From contig NZ_JAHXYI010000004.1 in assembly GCF_019970045.1 (NCBI RefSeq), forward strand, positions 489,937-553,936: DNA of 64,000 bases. Direction: 5' to 3'. The stretch is from Chryseobacterium sp. GVT01B (GTDB lineage: Bacteria; Bacteroidota; Bacteroidia; Flavobacteriales; Weeksellaceae). Made by a program: the position numbers and the translations under genes. The notes beneath the pieces were generated by a model. That model was not told the origin of the DNA, made no database searches, and saw only the letters and a list, made by a program, of their open reading frames with translations. This document shows, piece after piece, positions 24,743 to 34,591 of the stretch. Every line of letters starts with the position of its first letter. The first letter of the stretch is position 1.

Positions 24743-26383
24743 TCAATCCGTGGTTTCTATATATTCCAAAGCCCTTTCCAGAATTTCATCTTTTCCCTTT
24801 TTAAGCCCTTCCACACTCGGTTTTACAAGAATATCGGGAGTGATTCCTATTCTCTGCGTTTCTCTTCCGTCAGGATAATAAGCACCAAGTCCAGTAAACC
24901 GGGTATCAAGACCGGCAATTTTAAACATAATCACATCTCCGTTGGCTCCTGAAGTATTGCTTCCGATAATTTTGGCGTTCGGATGCTGCTTGAACATCAT
25001 TGTGGTGGTCTCTGCCTGGCTTTGGGTATTCTCATCTACTAAAACGATTACATTCCCTTTATAGTATTCAGGGTTTTTCCTGCCGATAACATTTTTTCTG
25101 CTGTAAAATTTACCGGGATAATTAGGATCAGGAAAAGTAAACTGATAATAAACGGACGGTACAGGAAGCAAAAGATAGCTTAAAGGGATGATCGTTTGCT
25201 TTGGATAATTTCTAAGATCAAAGATAATAGATTTTGAAGATTTTAAACTGTTGTACATTTCATTCAGATCATCTTTTTCTATAATCTCCATATCAACATA
25301 CCCGATTTTCTTTTCCTTATCCATGAATTTCCACTTCCGGGGAGCTTTATTTTTTTCATGAATAATATCTTTGGCAAAATACGTTCTGGTTTTGATTTCC
25401 AGATTTTGTCCTTCTCTCTCAATTTTTACAGAAATAGAATCGGTATTGCTAAAGAGAAGTTTGCTTTTTGCTTTGTTGAATTTCCCCCAGGAATTGGAGG
25501 CTGGAATATATTTTCCAAAGCTGTTGACGATTTGCGGTATCGTTTTCCCTTCAATATCATAAATGACATCTCCTACATGAAGCGGGTTTTTCTCCCTGAA
25601 TTTTGTCGCATTGATTTTTGTAATCACAAGTTTTCCTTCTGCATAAGAATAATCTACAGGCACACTTCGGATTCCGTATTGATGAAGCTGAATTTCCTTT
25701 GACGAAAGATAGGCATGGGAATCATCTGTTTTGGTAACCAGTTCCGCCAGTGTTAAATGATAACTTTTATCAGTATCAATCATAAGAAATTTGGGAATCA
25801 TTTCTGTAAGAACATCATTCCAGTTCTGATCAGTTTCATACTTATAAGGAAAAAAATACTCTACATAATTCCAGTATCTGAATAGCTCCAGTAAGCTGAT
25901 CTTTACTGAGGTGAATTTTGAACCGTAAGATTTTTCATTTCTGAAATATATTTTCCTTCCGCCTTTCCCAAAATAATGATTGTTTGCCAGATTTCTGTTG
26001 TTTTCTATATAATGAAGCTTTTGAGAAAGATCTCTGGAGAAAATTTGACGGTTATCTATCCAGCTCAGGTCAAAATTTTTAAGAAAATATACTTTATCAT
26101 CCTTTACTGAGCATTCTTTGCAGGGTGCAACTTCTCCAAGACTTTTGATCCAGTCAACATAAAAATTATTCAACACCTCTTTGTCATTAATAGATTCAAG
26201 CTCATCAATCTTTTGAAAAAGCTGTTGATCCCAGTTCAGATTTCCTTTTGCTACATGAGGATGGTAATATTTTAAAAATCCCCATATTCTGCAAAGGGAT
26301 TCCAACTTTTGTGTTTCAGTTATAATTTGTGCGGAAAAATTTAAACTTAAAAGTAATAAAAGGAAAAGAGAATACTTTCTCAT
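24743..26383 (-). CDS. Secreted S41-family (C-terminal processing type) peptidase
   Basis: The 546-residue protein has a signal peptide (MRKYSLFLLLLLSLNFSAQ). A PDZ-like segment follows near 240-290 (GDVIYDIEGKTIPQIV), then the S41 core: SIIFDLRNYPKQTIIPL near 370, VIVLVDENTQSQAETTTM near 440 where the Ser in TQSQAE is the likely nucleophile, and AKIIGSNTSGANGDV. The end PDGRETQRIGITPDILVKPSVEG is typical of the family. It would cleave peptides in the periplasm or at the surface. It has its own promoter with good -33 and -7 elements. Confidence 0.88.
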   Translation of the reverse strand: MRKYSLFLLLLLSLNFSAQIITETQKLESLCRIWGFLKYYHPHVAKGNLNWDQQLFQKIDELESINDKEVLNNFYVDWIKSLGEVAPCKECSVKDDKVYFLKNFDLSWIDNRQIFSRDLSQKLHYIENNRNLANNHYFGKGGRKIYFRNEKSYGSKFTSVKISLLELFRYWNYVEYFFPYKYETDQNWNDVLTEMIPKFLMIDTDKSYHLTLAELVTKTDDSHAYLSSKEIQLHQYGIRSVPVDYSYAEGKLVITKINATKFREKNPLHVGDVIYDIEGKTIPQIVNSFGKYIPASNSWGKFNKAKSKLLFSNTDSISVKIEREGQNLEIKTRTYFAKDIIHEKNKAPRKWKFMDKEKKIGYVDMEIIEKDDLNEMYNSLKSSKSIIFDLRNYPKQTIIPLSYLLLPVPSVYYQFTFPDPNYPGKFYSRKNVIGRKNPEYYKGNVIVLVDENTQSQAETTTMMFKQHPNAKIIGSNTSGANGDVIMFKIAGLDTRFTGLGAYYPDGRETQRIGITPDILVKPSVEGLKKGKDEILERALEYIETTD

Positions 26384-26405
26384 TAAGGGTTATCGTGTTT
26401 TCTCT

Positions 26406-26436
26406 CAAAGGTAGTCCTTTGCCATAACAACTGCAA
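26406..26436 (-). promoter_or_regulatory. Promoter of the S41 peptidase gene
   Basis: Read on the minus strand, TTTTG ending at 26434 lies 20 bases before TACCTTTG (26413-26406). Both match the Bacteroidota TTG/TAnnTTTG consensus, and the -7 box is 22 bases upstream of the start codon. Confidence 0.75.
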
Positions 26437-26593
26437 AAGGTTTTCAAAAAATATTGAATTAAAAATAAAAATGAGCCGGAGAGATTTTTAATGATATTAA
26501 GAAGATGTTATTTGTGAAAAATATGAATGATATCAGTTTTTAAACTCTATTTTTTTAATAGTAATTTAATAAAAGCCTAAACTTTAAAATGCC

Positions 26594-26601
26594 TAACTTT
26601 G
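26594..26601 (+). promoter_or_regulatory. -7 box TAACTTTG for the HD-domain gene
   Basis: TAACTTTG fits TAnnTTTG and lies 21 bases before the chosen ATG at 26623. It overlaps the longer reading frame's TTG, supporting the later start. Confidence 0.55.
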
Positions 26602-26622
26602 TTTACTAATATTGACGTTTCA

Positions 26623-27849
26623 ATGCAGAATAAGCTAAAAATCATCAACGATCCTGTTCATGGATTTATCAAAATTCCCCACGAAATTTTATTTGATATC
26701 ATTGAGCATCCTTACTTTCAGAGATTAAGAAGAATTGGGCAGACCGGGCTTTTAAACCTGATATTTCCAGGTGCTACTCATACAAGATTTCACCATGCTC
26801 TGGGAGCAATGCACCTGATGTTTACTGCATTGGAAACATTAAAGCAGAAAGGGGTTAAGATTTCTGAAGAAGAGGAAAAAGGAGCGATGCTGGCTATTCT
26901 GATGCATGATATTGGTCATGGTCCGTTTTCTCATGCGCTGGAAAGTATGCTGATGGATGACTGGCATCATGAAAACCTTTCTTTGCTCCTGATGAACAAG
27001 CTGAATGAGGAATTTGACGGTCAGTTATCAATGGCTATCGAAATGTTTCAGGGGAAATATCATAGGAAATTTTTCAACCAACTGATCTCTTCTCAGCTGG
27101 ATGTAGACCGTTTGGATTACCTTAAAAGGGACAGTTTTTTTACCGGTGTATCGGAAGGGAATATTAATACCCAGAGAATTATTTCCATGATGAATGTTTG
27201 TGAGGAAGGTGAACTGGTAATTGATGCAAAAGGAATTTATTCTATTGAAAATTTTCTTACAGCCAGAATGTTTATGTACTGGCAAGTATATTATCATAAA
27301 ACGTCAGCTTTAGCAGAATTTCTCTTGGTTAAGATTCTTGAAAGAGCTAAATATCTTATTTCTCAGGGAGCAGAGCTTCCCGCAACGGATAATCTGAAGT
27401 ATTTTCTATACCGCGAAAAGAGTGCTGCAACGGATGAAGATATAGAGCGATTTACCAGCCTTGATGATAATGATGTGATCCAGGCGATGAAAGAATGGCA
27501 GAATGCAGACGATTTTGTACTGTCCTATTGGTGTAAATGCGTAATTCAGAGAAATTTACCTAAAACAATTATTTCATCACATCCATTCAGTCAGGAAATA
27601 ATTGATGAAAAAGTAAGAAATACCAATGAATTTTTCAAAATTGACAATGGAAAAGAATTGGTTCATGAAATAAAAAGAAAACTTTTGCCCTATCATGCGG
27701 AGAAGCAGCCCATCTATTTACTGCATAAAAATGGTAAGAGAACAAGGCTTCATGAGTCGGAAGATCAGCTTTTATCAGGGTTAATTGTAAATAAGACAAC
27801 CCGCTATATCCTTATGTTTCCAAGAGATATCTCAAAGGTAGACTCTTAA
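26623..27849 (+). CDS. HD-superfamily phosphohydrolase
   Basis: The 408-residue protein contains the HD metal site in order: HTRFHHALGAMHLM near 47, LMHDIGHGPFSHALES near 97 and LDVDRLDYLKRDSFF near 157. This set is typical of the dNTP triphosphohydrolase-like HD proteins (the YdhJ/SAMHD1-like group) that hydrolyse nucleotides. The start at 26623 puts KLKIINDPVHGFIKIP at the N-terminus, as expected. Its place just before lpxD is conserved in many Flavobacteriia, but a role in envelope synthesis is not shown; substrate is unknown. Confidence 0.88.
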   Translation: MQNKLKIINDPVHGFIKIPHEILFDIIEHPYFQRLRRIGQTGLLNLIFPGATHTRFHHALGAMHLMFTALETLKQKGVKISEEEEKGAMLAILMHDIGHGPFSHALESMLMDDWHHENLSLLLMNKLNEEFDGQLSMAIEMFQGKYHRKFFNQLISSQLDVDRLDYLKRDSFFTGVSEGNINTQRIISMMNVCEEGELVIDAKGIYSIENFLTARMFMYWQVYYHKTSALAEFLLVKILERAKYLISQGAELPATDNLKYFLYREKSAATDEDIERFTSLDDNDVIQAMKEWQNADDFVLSYWCKCVIQRNLPKTIISSHPFSQEIIDEKVRNTNEFFKIDNGKELVHEIKRKLLPYHAEKQPIYLLHKNGKRTRLHESEDQLLSGLIVNKTTRYILMFPRDISKVDS

Positions 27850-27886
27850 ATAATATTAAAATTTACGATCTGAAACCAAAAAATGT

Positions 27887-27914
27887 TTGCAAATTCTAGA
27901 ATTTCTTATCTTTG
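27887..27914 (+). promoter_or_regulatory. Promoter of the lipid A operon (lpxD)
   Basis: TTG (27887-27889) is separated by 17 bases from TATCTTTG (27907-27914), a full match to the -33/-7 Bacteroidota pattern. The lpxD ATG lies 6 bases beyond the box, so the leader is extremely short or absent. Confidence 0.8.
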
Positions 27915-27920
27915 CAGAAT

Positions 27921-28952
27921 ATGGAATTTACAGCTTCGCAAATTGCAAGTTTTATTGACGGAAAAATAATAGGTGACGAGAATGCACTTATTACAGGGGT
28001 TTCACCAATTGAAAATGGGGAATCAGGACATCTTTCTTTTATAGCACAAGATAGATTTTCTCATTTCTTGGATACCTCACGATGCTCTGTTATCATCATT
28101 TCGGAAAAACTTCTGGAGAAAAATAGTTATAACCCTACCTTAATCGTTGTAAAAGATGCTTATCTTTCTTTTCAGATCCTGATGAATTTATATCAGGAAA
28201 TGCAGGGAAGAAAAGAAGGTATTGAAAATGGTTCTTCCATTCACGATACGGCTGTCATAGGAGATAAAGCCTATATCGGAGCATTTACTTATGTTTCCGA
28301 GAAAGCTAAAATTGGGGAAGGGGCACAGATCTATCCACATGTATATATAGGAAAGGGAGTGAAAATTGGTAAAAACTGCAAAATAGACAGTGGTGCCAGG
28401 ATTTATGACTATTGTATTATTGGGGATAACTGTGTAATTCATTCCAATACGGTAATTGGAGGTGACGGTTTTGGTTTCCAGCCAACTGCCGAAGGTTTCA
28501 AAAAAATACCACAGCTTGGAAATGTAATTATTGAAGACGATGTTGAGATCGGCTCCAACTGTAGTATAGACAGAGCGACAATAGGCTCTACCATTATAGG
28601 AAAAGGAACTAAAATTGATAACCTGATTCAGATTGCCCACAATGTGAAAATAGGTCAGAACAATGTAATTGCAGCACAAGCAGGAATTGCAGGTTCTACT
28701 ACAATTGGTGACTGGAACCAGATTGGGGGACAGGTAGGTGTTGTAGGACATATCAAAATAGGAAATCAGGTGAAGATTCAGGCTCAGAGTGGTGTGAATT
28801 CCAGCGTTAATGATAGAGAAACCCTGTATGGCTCACCAGCCATCAGTTATAATGACTATTTGAGGAGTTATGTTCATTTCAGGAATCTTCCTGGAATAGT
28901 AAATAGAATAAATAATCTTGAGAATAACTCAAAAGATAATACTAATGAGTGA
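27921..28952 (+). CDS. lpxD: UDP-3-O-(3-hydroxyacyl)glucosamine N-acyltransferase
   Basis: The 343-residue enzyme has the LpxD N-terminal uridine-binding domain ([27 protein letters not shown]), a long left-handed beta-helix with many hexapeptides, and [12 protein letters not shown] near 237 carrying the catalytic His. It transfers a hydroxyacyl chain from ACP to the 2-amino group in the third step of lipid A synthesis. I choose ATG 27921, because the longer TTG start overlaps the -7 promoter box. The end overlaps the lpxC-fabZ start by 8 bases, indicating coupled translation. A second LpxD-like gene lies at 32147. Confidence 0.95.
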   Translation: MEFTASQIASFIDGKIIGDENALITGVSPIENGESGHLSFIAQDRFSHFLDTSRCSVIIISEKLLEKNSYNPTLIVVKDAYLSFQILMNLYQEMQGRKEGIENGSSIHDTAVIGDKAYIGAFTYVSEKAKIGEGAQIYPHVYIGKGVKIGKNCKIDSGARIYDYCIIGDNCVIHSNTVIGGDGFGFQPTAEGFKKIPQLGNVIIEDDVEIGSNCSIDRATIGSTIIGKGTKIDNLIQIAHNVKIGQNNVIAAQAGIAGSTTIGDWNQIGGQVGVVGHIKIGNQVKIQAQSGVNSSVNDRETLYGSPAISYNDYLRSYVHFRNLPGIVNRINNLENNSKDNTNE

Positions 28953-30342
28953 TATGCAAAAAACACTTCAGCAAGAGGTAACTCTTTCTGGAATTGGCCT
29001 TCATACGGGTAGAGAAGTAAAACTTACCATTAAACCTGCTAAAGAAAATACAGGTTTTGTATTTGTAAGAACCGACTTAGAGGGACATCCTCAGGTAGAA
29101 GCAGATGTAAATTATGTTGTAGCAACAGAAAGAGGAACTACATTAGAAAAATTAGGAGTAAAAATTACCACATGCGAACACCTTTTGGCAGCTCTTGTAG
29201 GTTGTGATATTGATAACGCAATCTTAGAAATGGATGCCTCTGAACCACCTATTCTTGATGGATCTTCAAAATACTTTGTTGAAGCTATTGAAAGCGTTGG
29301 TGTTGCAGAACAGGGTGTAGCAAGAGAATATCTGGTTGTAAAAGAAGTTCTTACCTACAGTGATCCGGCTACCGGTTCGGAAATCACAATCATTCCTTCA
29401 GATACTTACGAAGTAACAACAATGGTAGATTTTGGGACTAAAGTATTAGGTACTCAGAACGCCACTCTTAAAAATATTTCAGAATTTAAAGACGAAATCT
29501 CATCAGCAAGAACATTCAGCTTCCTGCATGAATTGGAAATGCTTTTAGATCACGGTTTGATCAAAGGTGGAGATATTTCCAATGCCATTGTATATGTAGA
29601 TAAAGATCTGACTCCTGAAACTACAGAAAAACTAAAGAAAGCCTTTGGAAAAGATAATGTATCAATCAGACCAAACGGTATTCTTGATAATCTTAATTTA
29701 AACTATCCTAACGAAGCTGCGAGACACAAATTATTAGATGTAATTGGTGATCTTGCTCTGGCAGGGGTGAAAATAAAAGGTAAAGTTATTGCCAACAAAC
29801 CGGGGCACTATGTGAATACCCAGTTTGCGAAAAAACTGAACCGCCAGTGGAAATTGCAGAAAAAGAAAAACGTTCCGGATTTTGACCTGACAAAAGAACC
29901 GGTATTCGATATCAACGGAATTATGAAGCTTATGCCTCACAGACCCCCGTTCTTATTGATCGACAAAGTTCTTGAACTTTCAGACTCTCATGTTGTTGGT
30001 TTGAAAAACGTGACGATGAACGAACCATTCTTCGTGGGGCACTTCCCTAAAGAACCTGTAATGCCTGGAGTACTTCAGGTAGAAGCATTAGCACAGACAG
30101 GAGGAATCCTGGTACTGGCCAGCGTTCCGGATCCTGAGAACTATTCTACTTATTTCATCAAAATTGATAAGGTGAAATTCAAAAGAAAAGTAATTCCCGG
30201 AGATACACTTATATTCAAAATTGAATTGATAGAGCCTATCAGAAGAGGAATTGTTCATATGCAGGGGTATGGATACGTAGGAGATACAGTAGCAGTAGAA
30301 GCAGAGCTTATGGCTCAAGTTGCAAAAAATAAAGTTGATTAA
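28945..30342 (+). CDS. lpxC-fabZ: Bifunctional LpxC deacetylase / FabZ dehydratase
   Basis: The 465-residue fusion has an LpxC half (residues 1-310) with [24 protein letters not shown] (zinc His), [27 protein letters not shown] and [17 protein letters not shown], followed by a FabZ half with [17 protein letters not shown] and [22 protein letters not shown] (hot-dog fold catalytic His and Glu). LpxC removes the N-acetyl group in the first committed lipid A step; FabZ dehydrates 3-hydroxyacyl-ACP. This fusion is a known trait of Bacteroidota. I start at ATG 28945, although ATG 28954 is also possible. The lpxA gene follows immediately. Confidence 0.95.
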   Translation: MSDMQKTLQQEVTLSGIGLHTGREVKLTIKPAKENTGFVFVRTDLEGHPQVEADVNYVVATERGTTLEKLGVKITTCEHLLAALVGCDIDNAILEMDASEPPILDGSSKYFVEAIESVGVAEQGVAREYLVVKEVLTYSDPATGSEITIIPSDTYEVTTMVDFGTKVLGTQNATLKNISEFKDEISSARTFSFLHELEMLLDHGLIKGGDISNAIVYVDKDLTPETTEKLKKAFGKDNVSIRPNGILDNLNLNYPNEAARHKLLDVIGDLALAGVKIKGKVIANKPGHYVNTQFAKKLNRQWKLQKKKNVPDFDLTKEPVFDINGIMKLMPHRPPFLLIDKVLELSDSHVVGLKNVTMNEPFFVGHFPKEPVMPGVLQVEALAQTGGILVLASVPDPENYSTYFIKIDKVKFKRKVIPGDTLIFKIELIEPIRRGIVHMQGYGYVGDTVAVEAELMAQVAKNKVD

Positions 30343-31137
30343 ATGATTCATCAATTAGCAGCCGTAGATAAACGCGCGAAAATCAGCAAAAATGTAATCG
30401 TAGAACCATTTACTACAATTGCAGGGGACGTGGAAATTGGGGAAGGAACATGGATTGGTCCTAATGTTACCATTATGGAAGGGGCAAGAATCGGAAAAGA
30501 CTGTAAAATCTTTCCCGGAACTGTAATCTCTGCAATCCCTCAGGACTTGAAGTTCGATGGCGAAGACACACAAACCATTATTGGAGATAATACTACTTTA
30601 AGAGAATGTGTAACCATCAATAGAGGAACCAAAGCATTAGGATATACAAAAGTAGGAAGTCACTGCCTGATTATGGCAACCTCACACGTTGCGCATGACT
30701 GTATTATAGGAGATAATGTAATTATTGCAAATGGCTGCGGTATTGCAGGACATGTTGAAATTGGTGACTTTACCGTAATGGGAGGTTTATCAGCTGTTCA
30801 GCAGTTTGGCAAAATCGGGAAACATACGATGATTTCAGGAGGATCTTTAATTAGAAAAGATATTCCGCCTTACGTAAAAGTTGCAAGAGATCCAATTTCT
30901 TATGCAGGGATCAATTCTGTTGGGTTAAGAAGAAGAGGGTTTTCTAATGAGAAAATCTTTGAAATTCAAAAAATCTACAGAGCTATTTTCCAGATGAAGA
31001 TGAATGTTTCTCAAGCGTTAGCATATATTGAAAAAGAAATGCTTCCAACGGCTGAAAGAGATGAAATTCTACAATTTATTCAAAACTCACCTAGAGGTAT
31101 CGTAAAAGGATATGGTACCGGAAAGGATAGAGATTAA
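30343..31137 (+). CDS. lpxA: Acyl-ACP:UDP-N-acetylglucosamine O-acyltransferase
   Basis: The 264-residue enzyme consists of hexapeptide repeats with the LpxA signature (IHQLAAVDKRAKI, SAIPQDLKFDGE, LRECVTINRGT, ATSHVAHDCIIGDNV near 107-121 with the catalytic His, NSVGLRRRGFS) and a helical C-terminal domain. It adds the first 3-hydroxyacyl chain to UDP-GlcNAc. Its ATG directly follows the LpxC-FabZ stop with no gap. Length is normal. It is a cytoplasmic trimer in the characterised family members. Confidence 0.96.
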   Translation: MIHQLAAVDKRAKISKNVIVEPFTTIAGDVEIGEGTWIGPNVTIMEGARIGKDCKIFPGTVISAIPQDLKFDGEDTQTIIGDNTTLRECVTINRGTKALGYTKVGSHCLIMATSHVAHDCIIGDNVIIANGCGIAGHVEIGDFTVMGGLSAVQQFGKIGKHTMISGGSLIRKDIPPYVKVARDPISYAGINSVGLRRRGFSNEKIFEIQKIYRAIFQMKMNVSQALAYIEKEMLPTAERDEILQFIQNSPRGIVKGYGTGKDRD

Positions 31138-31161
31138 TTTAATTATAAATACTATCAGACA

Positions 31162-31497
31162 ATGAAAAGTTTAATCGTACTTATTGCGCTTTCTGCAACT
31201 TCTTTTTTGTTTGGACAGCAAACAGAAAAGTCTGCAACAGGTAAAAAAGAAAAACCTTTTACCATAGAAAGAAAACTTTCCGGAGAGTCTAATGATAGTA
31301 TTGCCAAGAATAATTTAAATGGTATTCTGAAACAGAAAAGTACCGGAAGTTCAATATTAGGAACAACCGATCAGTATAAAACTGATATTCAGATGAATGT
31401 AAACAGATTGAATAACAATGTGAATATGTTCAATAATAATACATTTAACAGAATGATGCCTCAAGGACAAGGTATCGAAATTAAAAAAAGAAAATAA
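31162..31497 (+). CDS. Small secreted protein of unknown function
   Basis: The 111-residue protein has a signal peptide (MKSLIVLIALSATSFLFGQ). The mature part is polar and low in complexity: many Lys, Asn, Ser and Gln, with a short predicted helix and an Asn-rich stretch NRLNNNVNMFNNNTFNRMM near the end, closing with KKRK. I do not recognise a family. It sits between lpxA and efp, 24 bases after lpxA, and is probably part of the same operon, so an envelope role is plausible but unproven. Confidence 0.65.
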   Translation: MKSLIVLIALSATSFLFGQQTEKSATGKKEKPFTIERKLSGESNDSIAKNNLNGILKQKSTGSSILGTTDQYKTDIQMNVNRLNNNVNMFNNNTFNRMMPQGQGIEIKKRK

Positions 31498-31512
31498 ATA
31501 TTTATATAATTA

Positions 31513-32076
31513 ATGGCAACAAGTAACGATATCAGAAAAGGTCTTTGCATCGAATTTAGCAACGATATTTTTAAAGTAATCGAGTTTCTTCACGTAAAAC
31601 CAGGGAAAGGTCCTGCTTTCGTAAGAACAAAACTAAAATCTGTGACAAACGGAAAAGTATTAGATAATACATTCTCTGCAGGCCACAAAATTGATGAAGT
31701 AAAAGTAATCACCAGAAAGTTCCAATATCTTTACGATGACGAGAACGGTTTCCACTTCATGAATAACGATGATTTTTCTCAGTTATATTTAAATAAAGAA
31801 ATGATTGAAAACTCAAACCTGATGAAAGCAGGTGAAGAAGTAACAATCATTTTGAAAGAAGCTGATGAAACTCCACTTTCTGCTGAACTTCCACAGTCAG
31901 TATATCTGGATGTGATTGAAGCTGATCCGGGGGTAAAAGGAAACACTGCAACAAACGCTCTTAAAAACGCAATCGTTGAAACAGGAGCAAGAGTAATGGT
32001 TCCTTTGTTCATTGAGCCGGGAGACAAAATTAAAGTAAGCACTGAAGACGGTAGCTACTTAGAAAGAGTGAAATAA
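31513..32076 (+). CDS. efp: Translation elongation factor P
   Basis: The 187-residue protein has the three beta-barrel domains of EF-P: an N-terminal KOW-like domain with the acceptor loop FLHVKPGKGPAFVRTKL near residues 26-42, the middle domain with QYLYDDENGFHFMNN, and an OB-fold C-terminus ending GDKIKVSTEDGSYLERVK. It relieves ribosome stalling at polyproline. The loop tip is a lysine (PGKG), so modification at Lys, not the Arg of EarP-type systems, is expected. A good hairpin terminator follows. Confidence 0.96.
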   Translation: MATSNDIRKGLCIEFSNDIFKVIEFLHVKPGKGPAFVRTKLKSVTNGKVLDNTFSAGHKIDEVKVITRKFQYLYDDENGFHFMNNDDFSQLYLNKEMIENSNLMKAGEEVTIILKEADETPLSAELPQSVYLDVIEADPGVKGNTATNALKNAIVETGARVMVPLFIEPGDKIKVSTEDGSYLERVK

Positions 32077-32092
32077 TAAATAAAATTTACAT

Positions 32093-32126
32093 AAATTCGG
32101 TTTGCATTAGCACTCCGAATTTTGTT
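32093..32126 (+). terminator. Rho-independent terminator after efp
   Basis: AAATTCGG (32093-32100) pairs with CCGAATTT (32115-32122), with an inner TGC/GCA pair around an ATTA loop, then TGTTTTAT follows. The next gene is co-directional and starts at 32147. Confidence 0.8.
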
Positions 32127-32146
32127 TTATAAGAAAATCTATTGTT

Positions 32147-33046
32147 ATGAGATTCCATTCTCCGCAAAAGCTTAAAACGATTGCAGATTTAATAGGCTCA
32201 GCATTTGTTGGGCCGGAAGACTTTGAAGTATTGGGAACCAACGAAATTCACATGGTAAAACCAGGGGATATCGTTTTTGTGAATCACCCCAAATATTATG
32301 ATAAGGCTTTAAATTCTGCAGCAACTATTATTTTAATTGATAAAGAAGTAGAGTGCCCGGAAGGCAAGGCGCTTTTGGTTTCTGATGATCCTTTCAGAGA
32401 CTTTAATAAAATCAATACTCATTTTACCAGAATATATAATTTCACAGAAGAACTTCACGATGTTGAAATAGGAGAGGGGACAAAAATTCACTCTTCTGCA
32501 GTAATCGGAAACAATGTGAAAATCGGAAAAAACACCCTTATTTTTCCAAATGTAGTGATTGGTGACCGCACAGAAATCGGAGATAATGTGATTATCCAGT
32601 CCAACACCGTTTTAGGAGGTGATGCATTTTATTACAGAAAATTAAACGGAAACTTTGACCGTCTGATTTCTGTAGGGAATGTTATTATTGAAAACAACGT
32701 AGAGATCGGAAACGGCTGTACCATTGACAGAGGTGTTACGGATTCTACCATTATTGGAGAAGGGTCTGTGTTGGATAATCAGATTCAGATCGGACATGAT
32801 ACCGTAATCGGGAAAAAATGCCTCATTGCATCTCAGGTAGGAATTGCAGGATGCTGCATCATCGGTGATGAGGTGACGTTATGGGGACAGGTAGGAATCG
32901 CTTCCGGAAACAAAATTGAATCAGGATCTGTACTTTTAGGGAAAACCGGAGTAAACAGAGATCTTGAAAAAGGAACCTATATCGGGATGTTTGCAGAAGA
33001 TTTTAAAACTTATCTTAAAAAAGAAGTAAAACTGAGAAAATTGTGA
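32147..33046 (+). CDS. Second LpxD-like UDP-acylglucosamine N-acyltransferase
   Basis: The 299-residue protein has an LpxD-type N-terminal domain ([29 protein letters not shown]) and a hexapeptide beta-helix with [13 protein letters not shown] near 210, where the His corresponds to the catalytic His of LpxD. It is shorter than the LpxD at 27921 and has only a short C-terminal tail. Position downstream of efp is conserved in related Flavobacteriia. It may acylate a different lipid or sugar, or be a partner of LpxD; the substrate cannot be read from the sequence. Confidence 0.8.
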   Translation: MRFHSPQKLKTIADLIGSAFVGPEDFEVLGTNEIHMVKPGDIVFVNHPKYYDKALNSAATIILIDKEVECPEGKALLVSDDPFRDFNKINTHFTRIYNFTEELHDVEIGEGTKIHSSAVIGNNVKIGKNTLIFPNVVIGDRTEIGDNVIIQSNTVLGGDAFYYRKLNGNFDRLISVGNVIIENNVEIGNGCTIDRGVTDSTIIGEGSVLDNQIQIGHDTVIGKKCLIASQVGIAGCCIIGDEVTLWGQVGIASGNKIESGSVLLGKTGVNRDLEKGTYIGMFAEDFKTYLKKEVKLRKL

Positions 33047-33612
33047 TGAAGAATTTACTAGCTCTATTTCTTTTTATATATTCAATAAGTTTCGCTCAGA
33101 AATCACAGATTGAAGCAAAGGTTACATTTAGCGACAACAGAATAGTAGATGCTAAAATACCTTTTATAACAAATCTTTTTGATAGTAATCAGATTGATGA
33201 GATAACGATTAGCGACAGAAAAGTTAAGATTTTGGAAGATGGAAAAGCTATTAAGTACCAGCCTTCTGAAATTCAGAAAATAGAATTTACAGATCTTAAA
33301 GGTAAACCAAGGATTTTCATTTACTTTCCTTTAGAATCAACTAAAACTTTGGTGGAGCTTGTGTATGATGGTGAAAAAATAAAATGGGTGAAAGCATATA
33401 GACGCCACGGCTATGATGGATCTACCCTTGTATCAGATGTCTTGTTCAAAGGAGATATAAGACAACCTTTGAGTATTTTGGTCAATAACAGGAAGAAATT
33501 AAAACAATTAATGGTAGAAAAACCCGAACTTGAGCCGCTTATTGAAAATATTAATTATAACAGACTTAAGGAGCAGGATTTAATCGATCTGTTGAAAAAA
33601 TATGATGAATAA
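33046..33612 (+). CDS. Secreted protein of unknown function
   Basis: The 188-residue protein has a signal peptide ([18 protein letters not shown]). The mature portion is beta-rich at first (EAKVTFSDNRIVDAKIPFI, ITISDRKVKILEDGKA, YQPSEIQKIEFTDLKGK, IFIYFPLESTKTLVELVY) and ends in a helical Lys/Glu-rich stretch with LKEQDLIDLLKKYDE. No family is recognised. The start overlaps the LpxD-like stop by one base (GTG at 33043 is an alternative), so it is part of that operon and may act in the periplasm or at the outer membrane. Confidence 0.7.
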   Translation: MKNLLALFLFIYSISFAQKSQIEAKVTFSDNRIVDAKIPFITNLFDSNQIDEITISDRKVKILEDGKAIKYQPSEIQKIEFTDLKGKPRIFIYFPLESTKTLVELVYDGEKIKWVKAYRRHGYDGSTLVSDVLFKGDIRQPLSILVNNRKKLKQLMVEKPELEPLIENINYNRLKEQDLIDLLKKYDE

Positions 33613-33650
33613 AATCAGATTTAAAAATTTTTTTAACGACAAATAATCAT

Positions 33651-33658
33651 TATTTTTG
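33651..33658 (+). promoter_or_regulatory. -7 box TATTTTTG for sucD
   Basis: TATTTTTG fits TAnnTTTG and lies 44 bases before the sucD ATG. A -33 TTG is not found at the expected spacing. Confidence 0.45.
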
Positions 33659-33702
33659 TCTGACGTATAAACTGAAAATAAATAAATTAAAACAACAATA
33701 AA

Positions 33703-34575
33703 ATGTCAATTTTAGTAAACAAAGATTCTAAAGTAATTGTACAAGGATTTACAGGGAACGAAGGAACTTTCCACGCTGGTCAGATGATTGAATACGGAAC
33801 AAACGTAGTAGGTGGTGTTACTCCAGGAAAAGGAGGTAGCGAGCACTTAGGAAAGCCGGTATTTAATACAGTAGCTGACGCTGTTGAAAAAGCAGGAGCA
33901 AACGTAAGTATCATTTTCGTACCACCGGCATTCGCAGCAGACGCTATCATGGAAGCTGCTGAAGCAGGGATCAAAGTAATTGTATGTATTACTGAAGGTA
34001 TTCCTGTAGCTGATATGGTAAAAGTAAAATCTTATATTGCTGACAGAGACTGCAGATTAATCGGACCAAACTGCCCTGGAATCATTACTTCTGAAGAAGC
34101 TAAAATTGGTATTATGCCAGGTTTCGTTTTCAAAAAAGGTAAAGTAGGTATCGTTTCAAAATCAGGTACTCTTACTTACGAAGCTGCTGACCAGGTTGTA
34201 AGAGCGGGTTACGGTATTTCTACTGCTATCGGTATCGGTGGTGACCCAATCATTGGAACAACTACAAGAGAAGCATTAGAATTATTCATTAATGATCCTG
34301 AAACTGAAGCTGTTGTAATGATCGGAGAAATCGGTGGAGGTCTTGAAGCTGAAGCTGCAAGATGGTACAAAGCAAGTGGTTCTAATAAACCAGTTGTAGG
34401 ATTCATCGCTGGACAAACTGCTCCAAAAGGAAGAACAATGGGTCACGCAGGTGCTATCGTAGGTGGTACTGAAGATACAGCTCAGGCAAAAATGGAAATC
34501 ATGAGAGAAAACGGTATCAACGTTGTAGACTCTCCTGCTGACATTGGTGCTACTGTAGCAAAAATTCTAGGATAA
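33703..34575 (+). CDS. sucD: Succinyl-CoA ligase, alpha subunit
   Basis: The 290-residue subunit has a CoA-binding Rossmann domain ([19 protein letters not shown] near 10), the [14 protein letters not shown] motif near 150, and the phospho-histidine loop [16 protein letters not shown] with His near residue 248. It forms the alpha half of the TCA-cycle enzyme that makes ATP or GTP from succinyl-CoA. The beta subunit gene sucC is not next to it; separate placement is common in Bacteroidota. It has its own -7 box and is followed by a barrel protein 16 bases on. Confidence 0.96.
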   Translation: MSILVNKDSKVIVQGFTGNEGTFHAGQMIEYGTNVVGGVTPGKGGSEHLGKPVFNTVADAVEKAGANVSIIFVPPAFAADAIMEAAEAGIKVIVCITEGIPVADMVKVKSYIADRDCRLIGPNCPGIITSEEAKIGIMPGFVFKKGKVGIVSKSGTLTYEAADQVVRAGYGISTAIGIGGDPIIGTTTREALELFINDPETEAVVMIGEIGGGLEAEAARWYKASGSNKPVVGFIAGQTAPKGRTMGHAGAIVGGTEDTAQAKMEIMRENGINVVDSPADIGATVAKILG

Positions 34576-34591
34576 TATAAAACCACATCAT

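Noticed and set aside
28188..28751. A 187-codon minus-strand frame opposite lpxD
   Set aside because: It lies wholly within the hexapeptide-repeat coding region; repetitive GGx codons leave the opposite strand open.
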